Shown here in pieces: positions 54,718 through 64,000 of a stretch of 64,000 bases of DNA. Both the position numbers and the translations under genes were made by a program. The DNA is from Sphingopyxis sp. CCNWLW2 (lineage in GTDB: Bacteria > Pseudomonadota > Alphaproteobacteria > Sphingomonadales > Sphingomonadaceae), in the NCBI RefSeq assembly GCF_037095755.1, contig NZ_JBAWKJ010000001.1, positions 1,057,001-1,121,000 on the forward strand. Direction: 5' to 3'. The notes beneath the pieces were generated by a model that was not told where the DNA came from, did no database searches, and was given only the letters and a program-made list of their open reading frames with translations. Positions within the stretch are counted from its first letter, which is position 1; every line of letters begins with the position of its first letter.

Positions 54718-57525
54718 ATGAAATCATCTTCCCTTCGTGCTGCCCGATTTATGCGCACCAGCGCGCTCGGCGTATCGCTTGCCATGGCGGCGTTCTCGGT
54801 TCCCGCCTTGGCGCAAGACGCGCCGGCCGATACCGCGACCGACGACAGCGACAACACCCCGATCATCGTCACCGCACAGGGCCGCTCGCAGCTGCTCTCC
54901 GAGGTTCCGGTCGCGATCTCGGCGGTCAACGCCGAAACGCTGCAGAACAGCGGCGCGAACGACATTCGCCAGCTGAACCAGCTCGCCCCGTCGCTGCTCG
55001 TCTCGTCGACGGGCTCGGAAGCCAATGGCTCGGCGCGTATCCGCGGCATCGGCACCGTCGGCGACAACCCCGGCCTCGAAAGCTCGGTCCCCGTGTTCAT
55101 CGACGGCGTTTACCGTTCGCGTTCGGGCATCGGGCTCAACGAGCTCGGCGAACTCGATCGAATCGAAGTCCAGCGCGGCCCGCAGGGCACGCTCGGCGGC
55201 CGCAACTCGTCGGCCGGCCTGATCAGCATCTATTCGAAAAAGCCCGATTTCAACTTCGGCGCCACGGGTGAGGTCACCTATGGCAATTATGATTATTGGC
55301 GTCTCGGCGGCAGCGTCACCGGCCCGCTCGGCGAAACGCTCGCCGCGCGCCTCGACGGCGTGTGGGTCAAGCGCGACGGTTTCTACAAAGACACCGCGAA
55401 CAATCGCGACGTCAACAACCGCGATCGCTATTTCCTGCGCGGCCAATTGCTGTTCGAACCGACCGATGCGCTGTCGGTTCGCCTGATCGCCGATTATACC
55501 TCGCGCGACGAGGAATGCTGCGCGGCGACCTATGTCGGCCCGTCGGTGAACCCGTATATCGGCAATCTCAACACCCCGACCGCCGTCGGCGCGGGCGCAA
55601 CCCCGACGTCGAACAATATCATCAACGTGCTGCGCGACCTCGGCCAGTCGGTCGGTGCGTTCAACCAGGGTTACAGCCGCGACATTTCGGTCACCCCGGG
55701 GCGCAGCTTTGCTGGCAAGACGAAGGATTACGGCTTCTCGGGCCAGATCGATTATGATTTCGGCGGCGCGACGCTGACCTCGATCACCGCGTACCGCGAA
55801 TATCGGTCGAGCCAGGCCGGCGACGTCGATTATGGCACGGTCGACATCCTCTATCGCGCGCCCGACAAGGACGCCTATCGCCAGTTCCACACCTTCACGC
55901 AGGAACTGCGCCTGCAGGGCGAAGCCTTTGACGGCAAGCTCGACTGGCTCGTCGGCGGCTTCTATGCCGATGAAAAGCTGCGGGTGCGCGACAATCTGCG
56001 CTTCGGCACACAATATGGCCGGTTCGCGGCGTGCCGCCTGATCACGGGCACCGCGCTCTCGGGCCTCTATTCGCCGGCCAGCCCGTCGTGCATCATCCCG
56101 GGCGTCGGCCAGGCAACGCTGCTGGGCGCCTTCGGTCCCGCCGCCGGCCCCGATATCGTCGCGAGCCTCGCGGCGCTCGACGGGATCAGTGACAAGGGCA
56201 GCATCAACGACGTCTATCGCCAGAATGGCAAGAATTGGGCGCTGTTCACGCACAATATCTTCCACATCACCGACAAGCTCGATTTCACCTTCGGCGTCCG
56301 TTACACCAACGACAAGAAGAAGTTCTCGGCGACCTTCACCAACGACAACACCGCCTGTCAGGTGATCCAGGGCCGGTTGCTCGACGATCTGTCGAGCCCG
56401 AACGCCACCATCCGCGCCGTCGCGGGCGGCCTGATCGGCCTCGGCTGCCAGGGCAATTCGACCGCCGAGCTCAACAATGTGTCGATCAACGACAAGCGCA
56501 GCGAGGATGAATGGACCGGCACCGCGATCCTGTCGTACAAGCCGGTCGACGACCTGATGGTCTATGCGAGCTATTCGCGCGGCTATAAGGCGGGCGGCTT
56601 CAACCTCGACCGCTCGGCGTTGAAATCGCCGATCCTGCCGTTCGCGGCGACGCCGGGCGGGGCGCAGGGACTGGTGCAAAACCTGCAGTTCGATCCCGAA
56701 AAGGTCGACAGCTATGAACTGGGCGCCAAATATGCGACCGGTCCGTTCGGCCTCGGCCTGACCTTCTTCCGGTCGGACTTCTCGAGCTTCCAGCTCAACA
56801 CGTTCAACGGCACCGTCTTCCTTGTCCAGAACGTCAACGGCTGCGACAGCGACCTCGCCGGCGGCGACCGCGACCAGAGCAAGTTCACCGGTGCGCCGAA
56901 CTTCAACGCCGCGGCGGCAACGACGGGCGCGTGCCCCTCGGACGACGTCAGCCATGGGGTCCGGTCGGAAGGCTTCGAACTCGAAGCCTCGCTCGTTCCG
57001 GCGCGCAGCTTCCGCATGACCGCCGGCCTGACCTATGCGAAGACCAAATATCGCGGTCAGCTGGTCGGCAATAATTCGGGCGCCCCGCTCGATCAGGCGC
57101 TGCGCCTGCTGCCGGGCAACAATCTGTCGAACGCGCCCGAACTGGTCGCGACCGGCAGCATCGCCTGGACCCCCGACATCGGCAGCAGCGGGCTGACCGG
57201 CCTCGTCTATATCGATGGCCGCATGACCGGCGATTATAACACCGGGTCGGACCTGTTCCCGCAGAAGGAACAGAATGGCTATGCACTGTTCAACGCGCGC
57301 ATCGGCATTCGCGGCCCCGACGAGAAATGGGGAATCGAATTCTGGGGCCAGAATATCTTCAACAAGCAATATGCCCAGGTCGCGTTCAACTCGCCCTTCC
57401 AGGAAGGTGCGACCTCGGCGACGACGGCCTTCTCCGACCCGCAATATCCGGGCGGCCGCCAGATCTTCTCGCAGTTCCTCGCGGAACCCAGGACCTATGG
57501 CGTGACGCTGCGCGGCAAGTTCTAA
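54718..57525 (+). CDS. TonB-dependent outer-membrane receptor (tandem copy 1)
   Basis: The protein has 935 residues. After a signal peptide (about 1-34) comes an acidic linker, the TonB box region NTPIIVTAQGRSQLLSEVP, the plug with IRGIGTVGDNPGLESSVPVF and RIEVQRGPQGTLGGRNSSAG, and a barrel ending in Phe. It is paralogous to the next gene: GNYDYWR, RDEECC and SRGYKAGGFNLD have close counterparts there. GGAG precedes the ATG at 54718. A strong terminator follows it, so the tandem genes are separately transcribed. Confidence 0.93.
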   Translation: MKSSSLRAARFMRTSALGVSLAMAAFSVPALAQDAPADTATDDSDNTPIIVTAQGRSQLLSEVPVAISAVNAETLQNSGANDIRQLNQLAPSLLVSSTGSEANGSARIRGIGTVGDNPGLESSVPVFIDGVYRSRSGIGLNELGELDRIEVQRGPQGTLGGRNSSAGLISIYSKKPDFNFGATGEVTYGNYDYWRLGGSVTGPLGETLAARLDGVWVKRDGFYKDTANNRDVNNRDRYFLRGQLLFEPTDALSVRLIADYTSRDEECCAATYVGPSVNPYIGNLNTPTAVGAGATPTSNNIINVLRDLGQSVGAFNQGYSRDISVTPGRSFAGKTKDYGFSGQIDYDFGGATLTSITAYREYRSSQAGDVDYGTVDILYRAPDKDAYRQFHTFTQELRLQGEAFDGKLDWLVGGFYADEKLRVRDNLRFGTQYGRFAACRLITGTALSGLYSPASPSCIIPGVGQATLLGAFGPAAGPDIVASLAALDGISDKGSINDVYRQNGKNWALFTHNIFHITDKLDFTFGVRYTNDKKKFSATFTNDNTACQVIQGRLLDDLSSPNATIRAVAGGLIGLGCQGNSTAELNNVSINDKRSEDEWTGTAILSYKPVDDLMVYASYSRGYKAGGFNLDRSALKSPILPFAATPGGAQGLVQNLQFDPEKVDSYELGAKYATGPFGLGLTFFRSDFSSFQLNTFNGTVFLVQNVNGCDSDLAGGDRDQSKFTGAPNFNAAAATTGACPSDDVSHGVRSEGFELEASLVPARSFRMTAGLTYAKTKYRGQLVGNNSGAPLDQALRLLPGNNLSNAPELVATGSIAWTPDIGSSGLTGLVYIDGRMTGDYNTGSDLFPQKEQNGYALFNARIGIRGPDEKWGIEFWGQNIFNKQYAQVAFNSPFQEGATSATTAFSDPQYPGGRQIFSQFLAEPRTYGVTLRGKF

Positions 57526-57548
57526 GCCCCAGCGAATTATGGACTATC

Positions 57549-57585
57549 GGGGGCGGGACACATGCTGTTCCGCCCCTTTCTTTTT
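57549..57585 (+). terminator. Rho-independent terminator between the tandem receptors
   Basis: GGGGCGG (57550-57556) pairs with CCGCCCC (57570-57576), extended by ACA/TGT inside the loop, and is followed by TTTCTTTTT (57577-57585). It is 24 bp past the stop of the first receptor gene. Confidence 0.92.
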
Positions 57586-57603
57586 GCCCGGACAAGTCAA
57601 CCC

Positions 57604-57624
57604 GTCACATCTGACAGCTGTGAC
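57604..57624. promoter_or_regulatory. Palindromic site upstream of the second receptor
   Basis: GTCACA and TGTGAC form a perfect inverted repeat with a 9-base spacer, 142 bp before the start of the second receptor gene and after the terminator of the first. The half-sites TCACA/TGTGA recall a CRP/FNR-type target but in the opposite orientation and spacing, so the binder is unknown. Confidence 0.35.
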
Positions 57625-57765
57625 ATAAATGCCGCGCATGGCCGCCCAATGACGTTACGGAACGGGTTACGCTGGATTGGCGCGGCCCGGCCGTGATAGG
57701 CTGACCGCAAATAGAATATCGTGACGCTCTCCCGCGAAAAACACCTGTGGAGGAGGGCCAAACCC

Positions 57766-60570
57766 ATGAAAAACTGTTCCCGCCGTACCCGCCTGCTGCG
57801 TAGCAACGCCGCGGGCCTGCCGCTTGTCCTCGCCCTGTGGGCCGCGCCTGCCACGGCGCAGGAAGCCGGCACCACGACGAACGACGAAACGATCATCGTC
57901 ACCGCGACGCGGCGCAGCGAGGCGCTGTCCGACGTCCCGATCGCGGTTTCGGCGGTCACCGGCGACACTCTCGAAAAGACCGGCGCGACCGACGTGCGCG
58001 CGCTGGGGCAGGTCGCGCCGTCGCTGCTCGTGTCGGGCGCAACGAGCGAGGTCAATTTCTCGGCACGCATCCGCGGCATCGGCACCGTCGGCGAGAATCC
58101 CGGCCTCGAATCCTCGGTCGGCCTGTTCATCGACGGCGTCTATCGCAGCCGGACGGGCGTCGGCCTGTCCGAACTCGGCGACATCGAACGCGTCGAAGTG
58201 CTGCGCGGGCCGCAGGGCACCTTGTTCGGGCGCAACTCGACCGCGGGGCTGATCAACATCGTCACCAAAGGCCCCGAACTCGGCCGCTTCGGCGCCAAGG
58301 GTTCGATATCCTATGGCAATTACGACTATTGGCGCGTCGACGGCATGCTCAACGCGCCGCTCGGCGACAAGGTGGCGGCGCGGCTCGACGGTGTCTGGCA
58401 GAAACGCGACGGTTTCATCGACAATGCGACGCCGGGCGAACCCGATATCAACGACCGCGATCGCTGGCTGGCGCGCGGGCAATTGCTGTTCGAACCGAGC
58501 GAGACGCTGAAATTCCGCCTGATCGCCGATTACAGCGAGCGCGACGAAAATTGCTGCGGCGGCGTCCTGCTGAACCCCGTGCGCAACCTGACGCGCGGAC
58601 CCGACGGCTTCCCCGTCGCATCGGCGAACACATTGCTGCCGATCCTACAGGCCTTGGGCGCGAACCATCAGGTCCCGCCGGCGGGTACGCCCTTCGTCCG
58701 GCGCCAGTCGACGACGCCCGGGGTCACCTATCGGTCGGACACCAAGGATTGGGGCGTGTCGGGCGAGCTCAATTGGGAGCTTGGCGCGGCGACATTGACC
58801 TCGATCACCGCCTATCGCGATTACAAGAATGCGCAGGGGCAGGATGCCGATTTCAGCGCGCTCGACATCCTGCGCCGCACCGACCTCGACCGCCGGTTCC
58901 GGCTGTTCACACAGGAAGTCCGGTTGCAGGGCGAGGCGTTCGACGGGCGGCTCGACTGGCTGGTCGGCGGCTATTATGCGAACGAGAAACTCGATGTCGA
59001 CGACGACATTGTTTACGGCAATAATTACGAGCAGTTCGCCAATTGCCTGCTCTTCGCGAGCGCGCTGCCGACCGCAGTGCTGCCGTCGAATCCGCAATGC
59101 GTAAACGTGCCAGTGGTCCAGGGGACAATCACCGCGCTGTCCGGGCTGCCCGTCGGTGACCCGCGGCGCGCGTCGATCCCGCTGCTGCAGGCGCTGATCG
59201 CCAATCCGGCGCGCCCGGGCTTCGGCTCGCTCGCGGCGGCACTCGGCCAGCCCGCGCTCGCGATCAACGGCACCGGCAATCAGGGATCGACCTTTGCGCA
59301 GCGCAGCCGCAACTTCGCTGTCTTTACGCACAACAGCTTCGATATCGTTCCCGACGTGCTGACCTTCACGATCGGTGCGCGTTACACGAGCGAACGCAAG
59401 ACATTGGATGCCGACGCGAATTTCAACAATGCGATCTGTCCGCTGATCGTCAATTCGCCCTTCCAGTCGCTCGCGACCTTGCCGTGCGTGATCAACAGCA
59501 CCGCGCCCGACCTGCCGCGCGGCAGCGCGGGGACGAAGTTCAAGGATAATGAATGGACCGGAACCGCGGTGCTGAGCTGGAAACCCGCGCCCGAATGGCT
59601 GGTCTATGGGTCGGCGTCGAAGGGCTATAAGGCTGGCGGCTTCAACCTCGATTTCTCGGCGCTCGACCGGACATGCAACACGACCTTCGACCCCGCGTGC
59701 GCGGCGCGGCTGGCGCTGCCCGCCAACACAAGCGGCAACGGCCGGCCCGAGGCGAGCGACCTGCAATTCGCGAGCGAAAAGGTCGATGCCTATGAACTCG
59801 GGGTCAAATGGGACGGCCCCGGGATCGACGTCAACGTCGCGGCTTTCTATCAGGAATATAGCAATTACCAGCTCAACACCTTCAACGGCGTCAATTTCGA
59901 GGTTACCAACATCCAGGCGTGCAAGGACGATCTGAACGGCGCCGATTCAGATGGCTCGGCGACGACCGGCGCCTGCCCGTCCGACCGGCTGAAGCCCGGC
60001 GTGCGGTCGAAGGGGATCGAGATCGAGGCGTTCATGCGCCCCGCGCGTTATGTGTCGGTCAATATGGGGCTGACATATGTCGACACCCTCTACCGCCGCA
60101 ACCTCGTGGGGACGGGCGGGCGGCCGTTGTCGCCGGTGCTGTTCCAGCTTCCCGGCCGCGGTGTGTCGAACGCACCGCGCTATGTCGCGACCGCGGGGAT
60201 CAGCTGGACGCCGCCGATCGGCAGTTCTGGGATGAGCGCGCTCGTCTATCTCGACACGCGCCTGCAAAGCGACACCAACACCGGGTCCGACCTCGACGTC
60301 GAAAAGATCCAGGACGGTTTCGCGATCTTCAACGGCCGCGTCGGCCTTTATGGGCCCGAGCGGCGCTGGGGCGTCGAGCTGTGGGGCCAGAATCTGCTCA
60401 ACAAAAGATATTATCAGATCGGCGCCGACATGCCGCTGCAGGGTAGCGGCACCTTCCGCGCCGTCGCGGCGCCGGCTTCGTCGGGGCTGGCGGGCACCGC
60501 GACCCAGCTCTTCGTCGGCTTCCCGGGCGAACCGCGCACATACGGCGTGACGCTGCGCGGCCAGTTCTGA
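57766..60570 (+). CDS. TonB-dependent outer-membrane receptor (tandem copy 2)
   Basis: The protein has 934 residues, one fewer than its tandem paralogue. It has a signal peptide (about 1-33), the TonB box ETIIVTATRRSEALSDVP, the plug (IRGIGTVGENPGLESSVGLF, RVEVLRGPQGTLFGRNSTAG) and a barrel ending with VTLRGQF. The RDENCCGG motif matches RDEECCAA of copy 1, pointing to a conserved disulfide or metal site outside the cell. GGAGGAGGG precedes the ATG at 57766. The ligand is unknown. Confidence 0.93.
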   Translation: MKNCSRRTRLLRSNAAGLPLVLALWAAPATAQEAGTTTNDETIIVTATRRSEALSDVPIAVSAVTGDTLEKTGATDVRALGQVAPSLLVSGATSEVNFSARIRGIGTVGENPGLESSVGLFIDGVYRSRTGVGLSELGDIERVEVLRGPQGTLFGRNSTAGLINIVTKGPELGRFGAKGSISYGNYDYWRVDGMLNAPLGDKVAARLDGVWQKRDGFIDNATPGEPDINDRDRWLARGQLLFEPSETLKFRLIADYSERDENCCGGVLLNPVRNLTRGPDGFPVASANTLLPILQALGANHQVPPAGTPFVRRQSTTPGVTYRSDTKDWGVSGELNWELGAATLTSITAYRDYKNAQGQDADFSALDILRRTDLDRRFRLFTQEVRLQGEAFDGRLDWLVGGYYANEKLDVDDDIVYGNNYEQFANCLLFASALPTAVLPSNPQCVNVPVVQGTITALSGLPVGDPRRASIPLLQALIANPARPGFGSLAAALGQPALAINGTGNQGSTFAQRSRNFAVFTHNSFDIVPDVLTFTIGARYTSERKTLDADANFNNAICPLIVNSPFQSLATLPCVINSTAPDLPRGSAGTKFKDNEWTGTAVLSWKPAPEWLVYGSASKGYKAGGFNLDFSALDRTCNTTFDPACAARLALPANTSGNGRPEASDLQFASEKVDAYELGVKWDGPGIDVNVAAFYQEYSNYQLNTFNGVNFEVTNIQACKDDLNGADSDGSATTGACPSDRLKPGVRSKGIEIEAFMRPARYVSVNMGLTYVDTLYRRNLVGTGGRPLSPVLFQLPGRGVSNAPRYVATAGISWTPPIGSSGMSALVYLDTRLQSDTNTGSDLDVEKIQDGFAIFNGRVGLYGPERRWGVELWGQNLLNKRYYQIGADMPLQGSGTFRAVAAPASSGLAGTATQLFVGFPGEPRTYGVTLRGQF

Positions 60571-60581
60571 CCGGTCTCTCC

Positions 60582-60614
60582 CCCTCCCCGCTTTGGGGAG
60601 GGCGTAGGGAGGGC
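60582..60614. repeat. Single CCCTCCCC-type palindromic unit
   Basis: CCCTCCCC (60582-60589) pairs with GGGGAGGG (60595-60602), followed by CGTAGGGAGGGC. The whole unit resembles one arm of the paired element at 50155-50250. A further 8-bp pair, AGGGCCTG/CAGGCCCT (60610-60617, 60640-60647), follows and is trailed by TTCCTTT, so it may serve as the terminator of the receptor gene. Confidence 0.7.
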
Positions 60615-60688
60615 CTGCCGCGGCCGGGCACTGTCGCGTCAGGCCCTTTCCTTTGGCGACGTCCGCTTTGGGGTGGTTAGCTGCCCTT

Positions 60689-60777
60689 TGTGCACCCCGG
60701 CGAAAGCCGGGGCCCAGTGCGAAAAAGCGTAAGGTCAGCTTTGGAATTCTGGGCCCCGGCTTTCGCCGGGGTGCACA
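60689..60777. repeat. Perfect 29-bp inverted repeat
   Basis: Bases 60689-60717 are the exact reverse complement of 60749-60777, with a 31-base centre. Each arm carries its own hairpin CCCCGGC-GAAA-GCCGGGG with a GNRA-type loop. It lies in the convergent gap between the second receptor and holA. The arrangement is that of paired REP elements. Confidence 0.92.
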
Positions 60778-60815
60778 TTTCTATCGGCTACTACCGGGTC
60801 GGACGTGACCTTGTC

Positions 60816-61847
60816 CTACCGCGCTCGCGCGGCCTGGTGCGCGATGTCGGTCATCAACTTGCGGAACAGCACCGCACCTGCGGTGCCCGACGCCTTGAGC
60901 GCGCGTTCGCAATCGAGCAGCCGGCTCATCAGCCGCGCGATGCGCACCGAATCCCAGATGTGGAGCTGCGCGGTGACCGCATCGCGCTCTTTCCAGAAGA
61001 TGCCGCTGGTGCGCGCCGACACCACGGTCGCGGGATGCGCGCCGCCGTCGACCTCGGCGCGCAGGCGCGCGAGCGCCATCGCGCGGATCGCGAGCGCGCG
61101 GATGATGCGGATTTCGGCGACGCCGACCGCCGTCGCCTTGGCCAGCATCTCGGGCATTTCGCGCACCTTGCCGCCGAGCGCGACGTTGATGCACTCGCTG
61201 ACATCCTCCTCGTGCGTCGCGGCGCCGAGCGCGGCGATATCGGCGGCGGTCACCTGCCGTTGGCGGTCGGGACCCGCGTCGAGATAGAGCGCGATCTTTT
61301 CGATCTCGCGCCGCATCAGCGCCTGATCGCCCGAGACAAGGTCGACGAGCAATTGCGCCTCGGCATTGGCGAGCCGCAGTCCCTGTTCCTGCCCCGCGCC
61401 CATCGCGATCCCGACGAGCGCACGCCGGTCGGGCTGGTAACAGATCGCCGCGACGGCATGATCCGAGCCTTCGACCAGCTTGACGAGTTTCGACTTGGCG
61501 GTGACCGACGCGCCGGTCGCGATCACCGGGTTGATCGCGGTTTCGGCGGCGAGCAGCGCCTCGACCGCCGCAAGGCCGTCGTCGCCGCTGCCGCTGAGTT
61601 CGACCTTGATCACGCGCGCCGACGAGAAAAGCGACATCGATGCCGCTTCGGCAGCGAGCAGCGACGGGTCCTGCGACAGCTGCGATCCCGAAAGGTCGAG
61701 CCGTTCGGCATCCTTTCCCGCGAGCCCGACCAAATGGCTCGCGACGGCTTCCATTGTCGCTTCGTCGGGGCCGGTGAGGAGGGTGAAACGAACCGCGGGG
61801 TCGAGGCGCGAGAGGCGTTCGAGTTCGTTCGGTTTGACCGTCTTCAT
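60816..61847 (-). CDS. holA: DNA polymerase III delta subunit
   Basis: The protein has 343 residues. It is the clamp-loader subunit that opens the beta clamp. The N-terminal AAA+-like fold begins VRFTLLTGPDEATMEAVAS, with no functional Walker A, as expected. The motif QALMRREIEKIALYL and the C-terminal collar domain (about 230-343) follow. It overlaps lptE by 4 bp in the order leuS-lptE-holA, which is common in alphaproteobacteria. Confidence 0.94.
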   Translation of the reverse strand: MKTVKPNELERLSRLDPAVRFTLLTGPDEATMEAVASHLVGLAGKDAERLDLSGSQLSQDPSLLAAEAASMSLFSSARVIKVELSGSGDDGLAAVEALLAAETAINPVIATGASVTAKSKLVKLVEGSDHAVAAICYQPDRRALVGIAMGAGQEQGLRLANAEAQLLVDLVSGDQALMRREIEKIALYLDAGPDRQRQVTAADIAALGAATHEEDVSECINVALGGKVREMPEMLAKATAVGVAEIRIIRALAIRAMALARLRAEVDGGAHPATVVSARTSGIFWKERDAVTAQLHIWDSVRIARLMSRLLDCERALKASGTAGAVLFRKLMTDIAHQAARAR

Positions 61848-62392
61848 TGCCCTGCGGGTGTCGGGGCGGGCGCGGCAGCCGGTTGTCCGCCGCCGCGGTT
61901 CGCAAAGACCGCGAGGCGCGCGACGATCTGGTCGGCGACCGCCGAGGACAGCCGTTCGAGCGCCGAGGATTCGGCCGCGATCGTCGCATATTCGCTGCCG
62001 ACGACGTCGATCCCCGCGTCGGAGAAGGCCGTCGCGTCGAGCAGCACTTCGCCGGTCGCGGCATTCACGAGCTGGTAGCGTGCGCGCAGCGTCCGCCGCT
62101 CGCGCGTTACCGTATCGTCGGCGCGGACGCCGAAGCCGGTGATCGAATCTTCGAGCCGGACGTCGAGGCGGAGGCGCTTGCCCGCACCCGCGCCGCCCTG
62201 CGTCGCCTGCAGCCGGTCGCGGAGCGCGTTGCGGACGAGCCAGCCATTATGTCCCTCGATCGCCGCGACATCGACGTCGGCGAGCACTTGCGCCACCGCC
62301 CCCTTGCTGCCGTTCGCGTAGAGCGGGCGGAGCCCGCAGCCGCCGACAAGCAGCGAAGCAGCGACGAGGCAAGAGGTCAGCAGGTTGCGCAT
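61844..62392 (-). CDS. lptE: LPS-assembly lipoprotein LptE
   Basis: The protein has 182 residues. Lipobox VGGC with Cys19 marks it as an outer-membrane lipoprotein that plugs the LptD barrel. GLRPLYANGSKG after the cysteine is typical of the alphaproteobacterial form, and the C-terminus is a Pro/Ala-rich tail. Its start shares the TGATG with the leuS stop and its stop overlaps holA, so the three genes are coupled. Confidence 0.92.
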   Translation of the reverse strand: MRNLLTSCLVAASLLVGGCGLRPLYANGSKGAVAQVLADVDVAAIEGHNGWLVRNALRDRLQATQGGAGAGKRLRLDVRLEDSITGFGVRADDTVTRERRTLRARYQLVNAATGEVLLDATAFSDAGIDVVGSEYATIAAESSALERLSSAVADQIVARLAVFANRGGGQPAAAPAPTPAGQ

Positions 62393-64000
62393 CAGGGAAC
62401 GATATTCACCAAACGGTCGGGGACCACAATGACCTTCTTCGGCGCGGCGCCGGCGAGCAGTTCGACGATGCGCGGGCGCGCGAGCGCCGCGGCTTCGGTC
62501 GCATCCTTGTCGAGGCCCTTTGCAATCGTCATCGTGTCGCGCAGCTTACCCGCCATCTGGATCGCGATTGTCACCTCGTCATCGACGAGCAGTGCCGGAT
62601 CGGCGGCGGGCCATGCGGCATCGGCGATCATCGCGGTCGTGCGCTGGCCGGCAGGAAGCGTGGCCCATGCCTCTTCGGCGAGGTGCGGCAGCATCGGCGC
62701 GACGAGCAGGATGAGGGTGCGGCATGCCTCGGCGCGGGTGGCCGAGGGCTTCGCTTTCTCGATCTCGTTCGCAAGCGCGTGGACCTTGGCGACGGCCTTG
62801 TTGAAGCCGAGCGCCTCGATGTCGGCGGCAACGCCGGCGATCGCCTGATGGAGCTTCCGCGCGAGCGCCTTGTCTTCGCTGCCGTCGCCGACATTTTCGG
62901 TGTCGCCGAAGATCCGCCACAGACGCTGGACAAAACGCCACGCGCCCTCGATGCCTGCCTCGCTCCACGGCAGGTCGCGCTCGGGCGGGCTGTCGGAGAG
63001 CATGAACCAGCGCGCGGCGTCGGCGCCATATTGGTCGAGGATGGCGTCGGGATCGACGACATTCTTCTTCGACTTCGACATTTTGATCACGCGGCCGACG
63101 TCGACGGTATAGCCGTCGGCGGTCAGGATCGCGCCATCGGGCTTGCGCTCAATCTCCTCGGGGGTGAAGTAGAGCGGCGGCAGACCTTCGCCCTGCACGC
63201 GGCTGTAGGTTTCGTGCGTCACCATGCCCTGCGTGAACAGGCTCGCGAAGGGCTCGGCGATGTCGATCATCCCCATCTTCTTGAGCGCGCGCGTCCAGAA
63301 GCGCGCGTAGAGCAGGTGGAGGATCGCATGCTCGATACCGCCGATATATTGGTCGACGGGCAGCCAGCGGCGGATCACTTCGGGATCGAACGGCTTGTCC
63401 GACGGCGAGCTGGCGAAACGCAGGAAATACCAGCTGGAATCGACGAAAGTGTCGAGCGTGTCGGTTTCGCGTTGCGCCGCGCCGCCGCACGTCGGGCACG
63501 CGACATGCTTCCACGTCGGATGGCGGTCGAGCGGGTTGCCGGGGACCGAGAAGTCGACATCCTCGGGCAGCACGACGGGGAGCTGGTTCTTGGGGACCGG
63601 CACCGTGCCGCACGCATCGCAATGGATGAAGGGGATCGGGGTGCCCCAGTAACGCTGGCGCGAAACGCCCCAGTCGCGCAGGCGCCATACGGTCGTGCCC
63701 TTGCCCCAGCCTTCATGCTCGGCGCGCGCGATGACGGCGGCCTTCGCTTCGTCGATCGTCATGCCGTCGAGGAAGTGGCTGTTCACGAGCTTGCCGGGGC
63801 CGGTGTACGCCTCGGTCCCGGTGAAATGCTGCGCGGTCTCGTCGCCATCGGCGATCACGCGGTGGACCTGGAGCCCATATTTATGCGCGAAGTCGAGGTC
63901 GCGCTGGTCGTGCGCGGGGCAGCCGAAGATCGCGCCGGTGCCATAATCCATCAGCACATAGTTCACGACCCAGACGGGCAGGTGCCAGTTCGGGTCGAGC
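62392..64000 (-). CDS. leuS: Leucyl-tRNA synthetase, C-terminal part (cut by window end)
   Basis: The frame is open to the window edge, giving about 535 C-terminal residues. The editing-domain end shows [20 protein letters not shown]. The zinc-like ribbon [15 protein letters not shown] and [20 protein letters not shown] are seen. The catalytic motif KMSKSKKN (in [17 protein letters not shown]) activates ATP, and the anticodon-binding helical domain runs to the end. It charges tRNA-Leu. It is the first of a coupled trio with lptE and holA. Confidence 0.96.
   Translation of the reverse strand, partial: LDPNWHLPVWVVNYVLMDYGTGAIFGCPAHDQRDLDFAHKYGLQVHRVIADGDETAQHFTGTEAYTGPGKLVNSHFLDGMTIDEAKAAVIARAEHEGWGKGTTVWRLRDWGVSRQRYWGTPIPFIHCDACGTVPVPKNQLPVVLPEDVDFSVPGNPLDRHPTWKHVACPTCGGAAQRETDTLDTFVDSSWYFLRFASSPSDKPFDPEVIRRWLPVDQYIGGIEHAILHLLYARFWTRALKKMGMIDIAEPFASLFTQGMVTHETYSRVQGEGLPPLYFTPEEIERKPDGAILTADGYTVDVGRVIKMSKSKKNVVDPDAILDQYGADAARWFMLSDSPPERDLPWSEAGIEGAWRFVQRLWRIFGDTENVGDGSEDKALARKLHQAIAGVAADIEALGFNKAVAKVHALANEIEKAKPSATRAEACRTLILLVAPMLPHLAEEAWATLPAGQRTTAMIADAAWPAADPALLVDDEVTIAIQMAGKLRDTMTIAKGLDKDATEAAALARPRIVELLAGAAPKKVIVVPDRLVNIVP

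Noticed and set aside
54724..57444. A 906-residue open frame on the minus strand opposite the first tandem receptor
   Set aside because: It is an Arg/Ala-rich translation with no domain logic, and the plus strand encodes a textbook TonB receptor. High-GC codon bias leaves the opposite strand open.

Overview
The window is chromosomal DNA of a high-GC alphaproteobacterium, most likely a sphingomonad such as Sphingopyxis. The evidence is the abundance of TonB-dependent receptors (four complete ones), the leuS-lptE-holA order, the hom/glpX/recJ neighbourhood, the ligase-associated helicase/PdeM pair, and palindromic intergenic repeats of the kind scattered through sphingomonad genomes. This assignment is an inference from gene content. 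I see no phage, integrase, transposase, CRISPR array or plasmid functions. Coding density is very high and no gene-free gap exceeds about 300 bp.

Left part (1-21500): housekeeping and envelope genes. These are a GST tail, a DUF2785 protein, a BI-1 family membrane protein, ThpR, a low-molecular-weight phosphatase diverging from a Spinster-type MFS carrier, and a lipoprotein Cu/Zn SOD. A complete TonB energising operon follows (tonB-exbB-exbD-exbD, minus strand, 9082-6445), which presumably powers the window's receptors. Then come homoserine dehydrogenase, GlpX, a serine hydrolase, a flavodoxin-like protein, an alkylsulfatase, and a tightly coupled PH-domain pair with RecJ.

Middle (21500-36600): two tRNA-Glu genes (TTC, CTC) and a third tRNA-like 3' end. 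Next, a minus-strand transport region (30108 to 21829) reads fecI sigma, fecR, a 1124-aa receptor with an N-terminal signalling domain, a small secreted protein, and a second receptor. It diverges from a secreted S9 prolyl-oligopeptidase-like hydrolase. The layout resembles the uptake half of sphingomonad lasso-peptide loci, but no biosynthetic genes are present here. A FixJ-like regulator with a degenerate receiver, a possible structured small RNA, and a two-gene unit (fused 2-oxoacid dehydrogenase E1 plus a malonyltransferase-like protein) follow.

Right part (36700-64000): a MoxR/DUF58/SpoIIM/RDD membrane operon with nitroreductase, two lipoproteins, gyrB, an RlpA-like protein, glutaminase, and a VOC-ArsR-AHSA1 operon with a candidate operator. 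Then come the ligase-associated helicase and PdeM separated by a double retropepsin-like protein, two tandem paralogous TonB receptors, and finally holA, lptE and the C-terminal part of leuS running off the end.

The items I would look at first are the E1-fusion/acyltransferase pair, the receptor-sigma-S9 peptidase locus, the structured RNA candidate at 33176-33296, and the families of long perfect inverted repeats.
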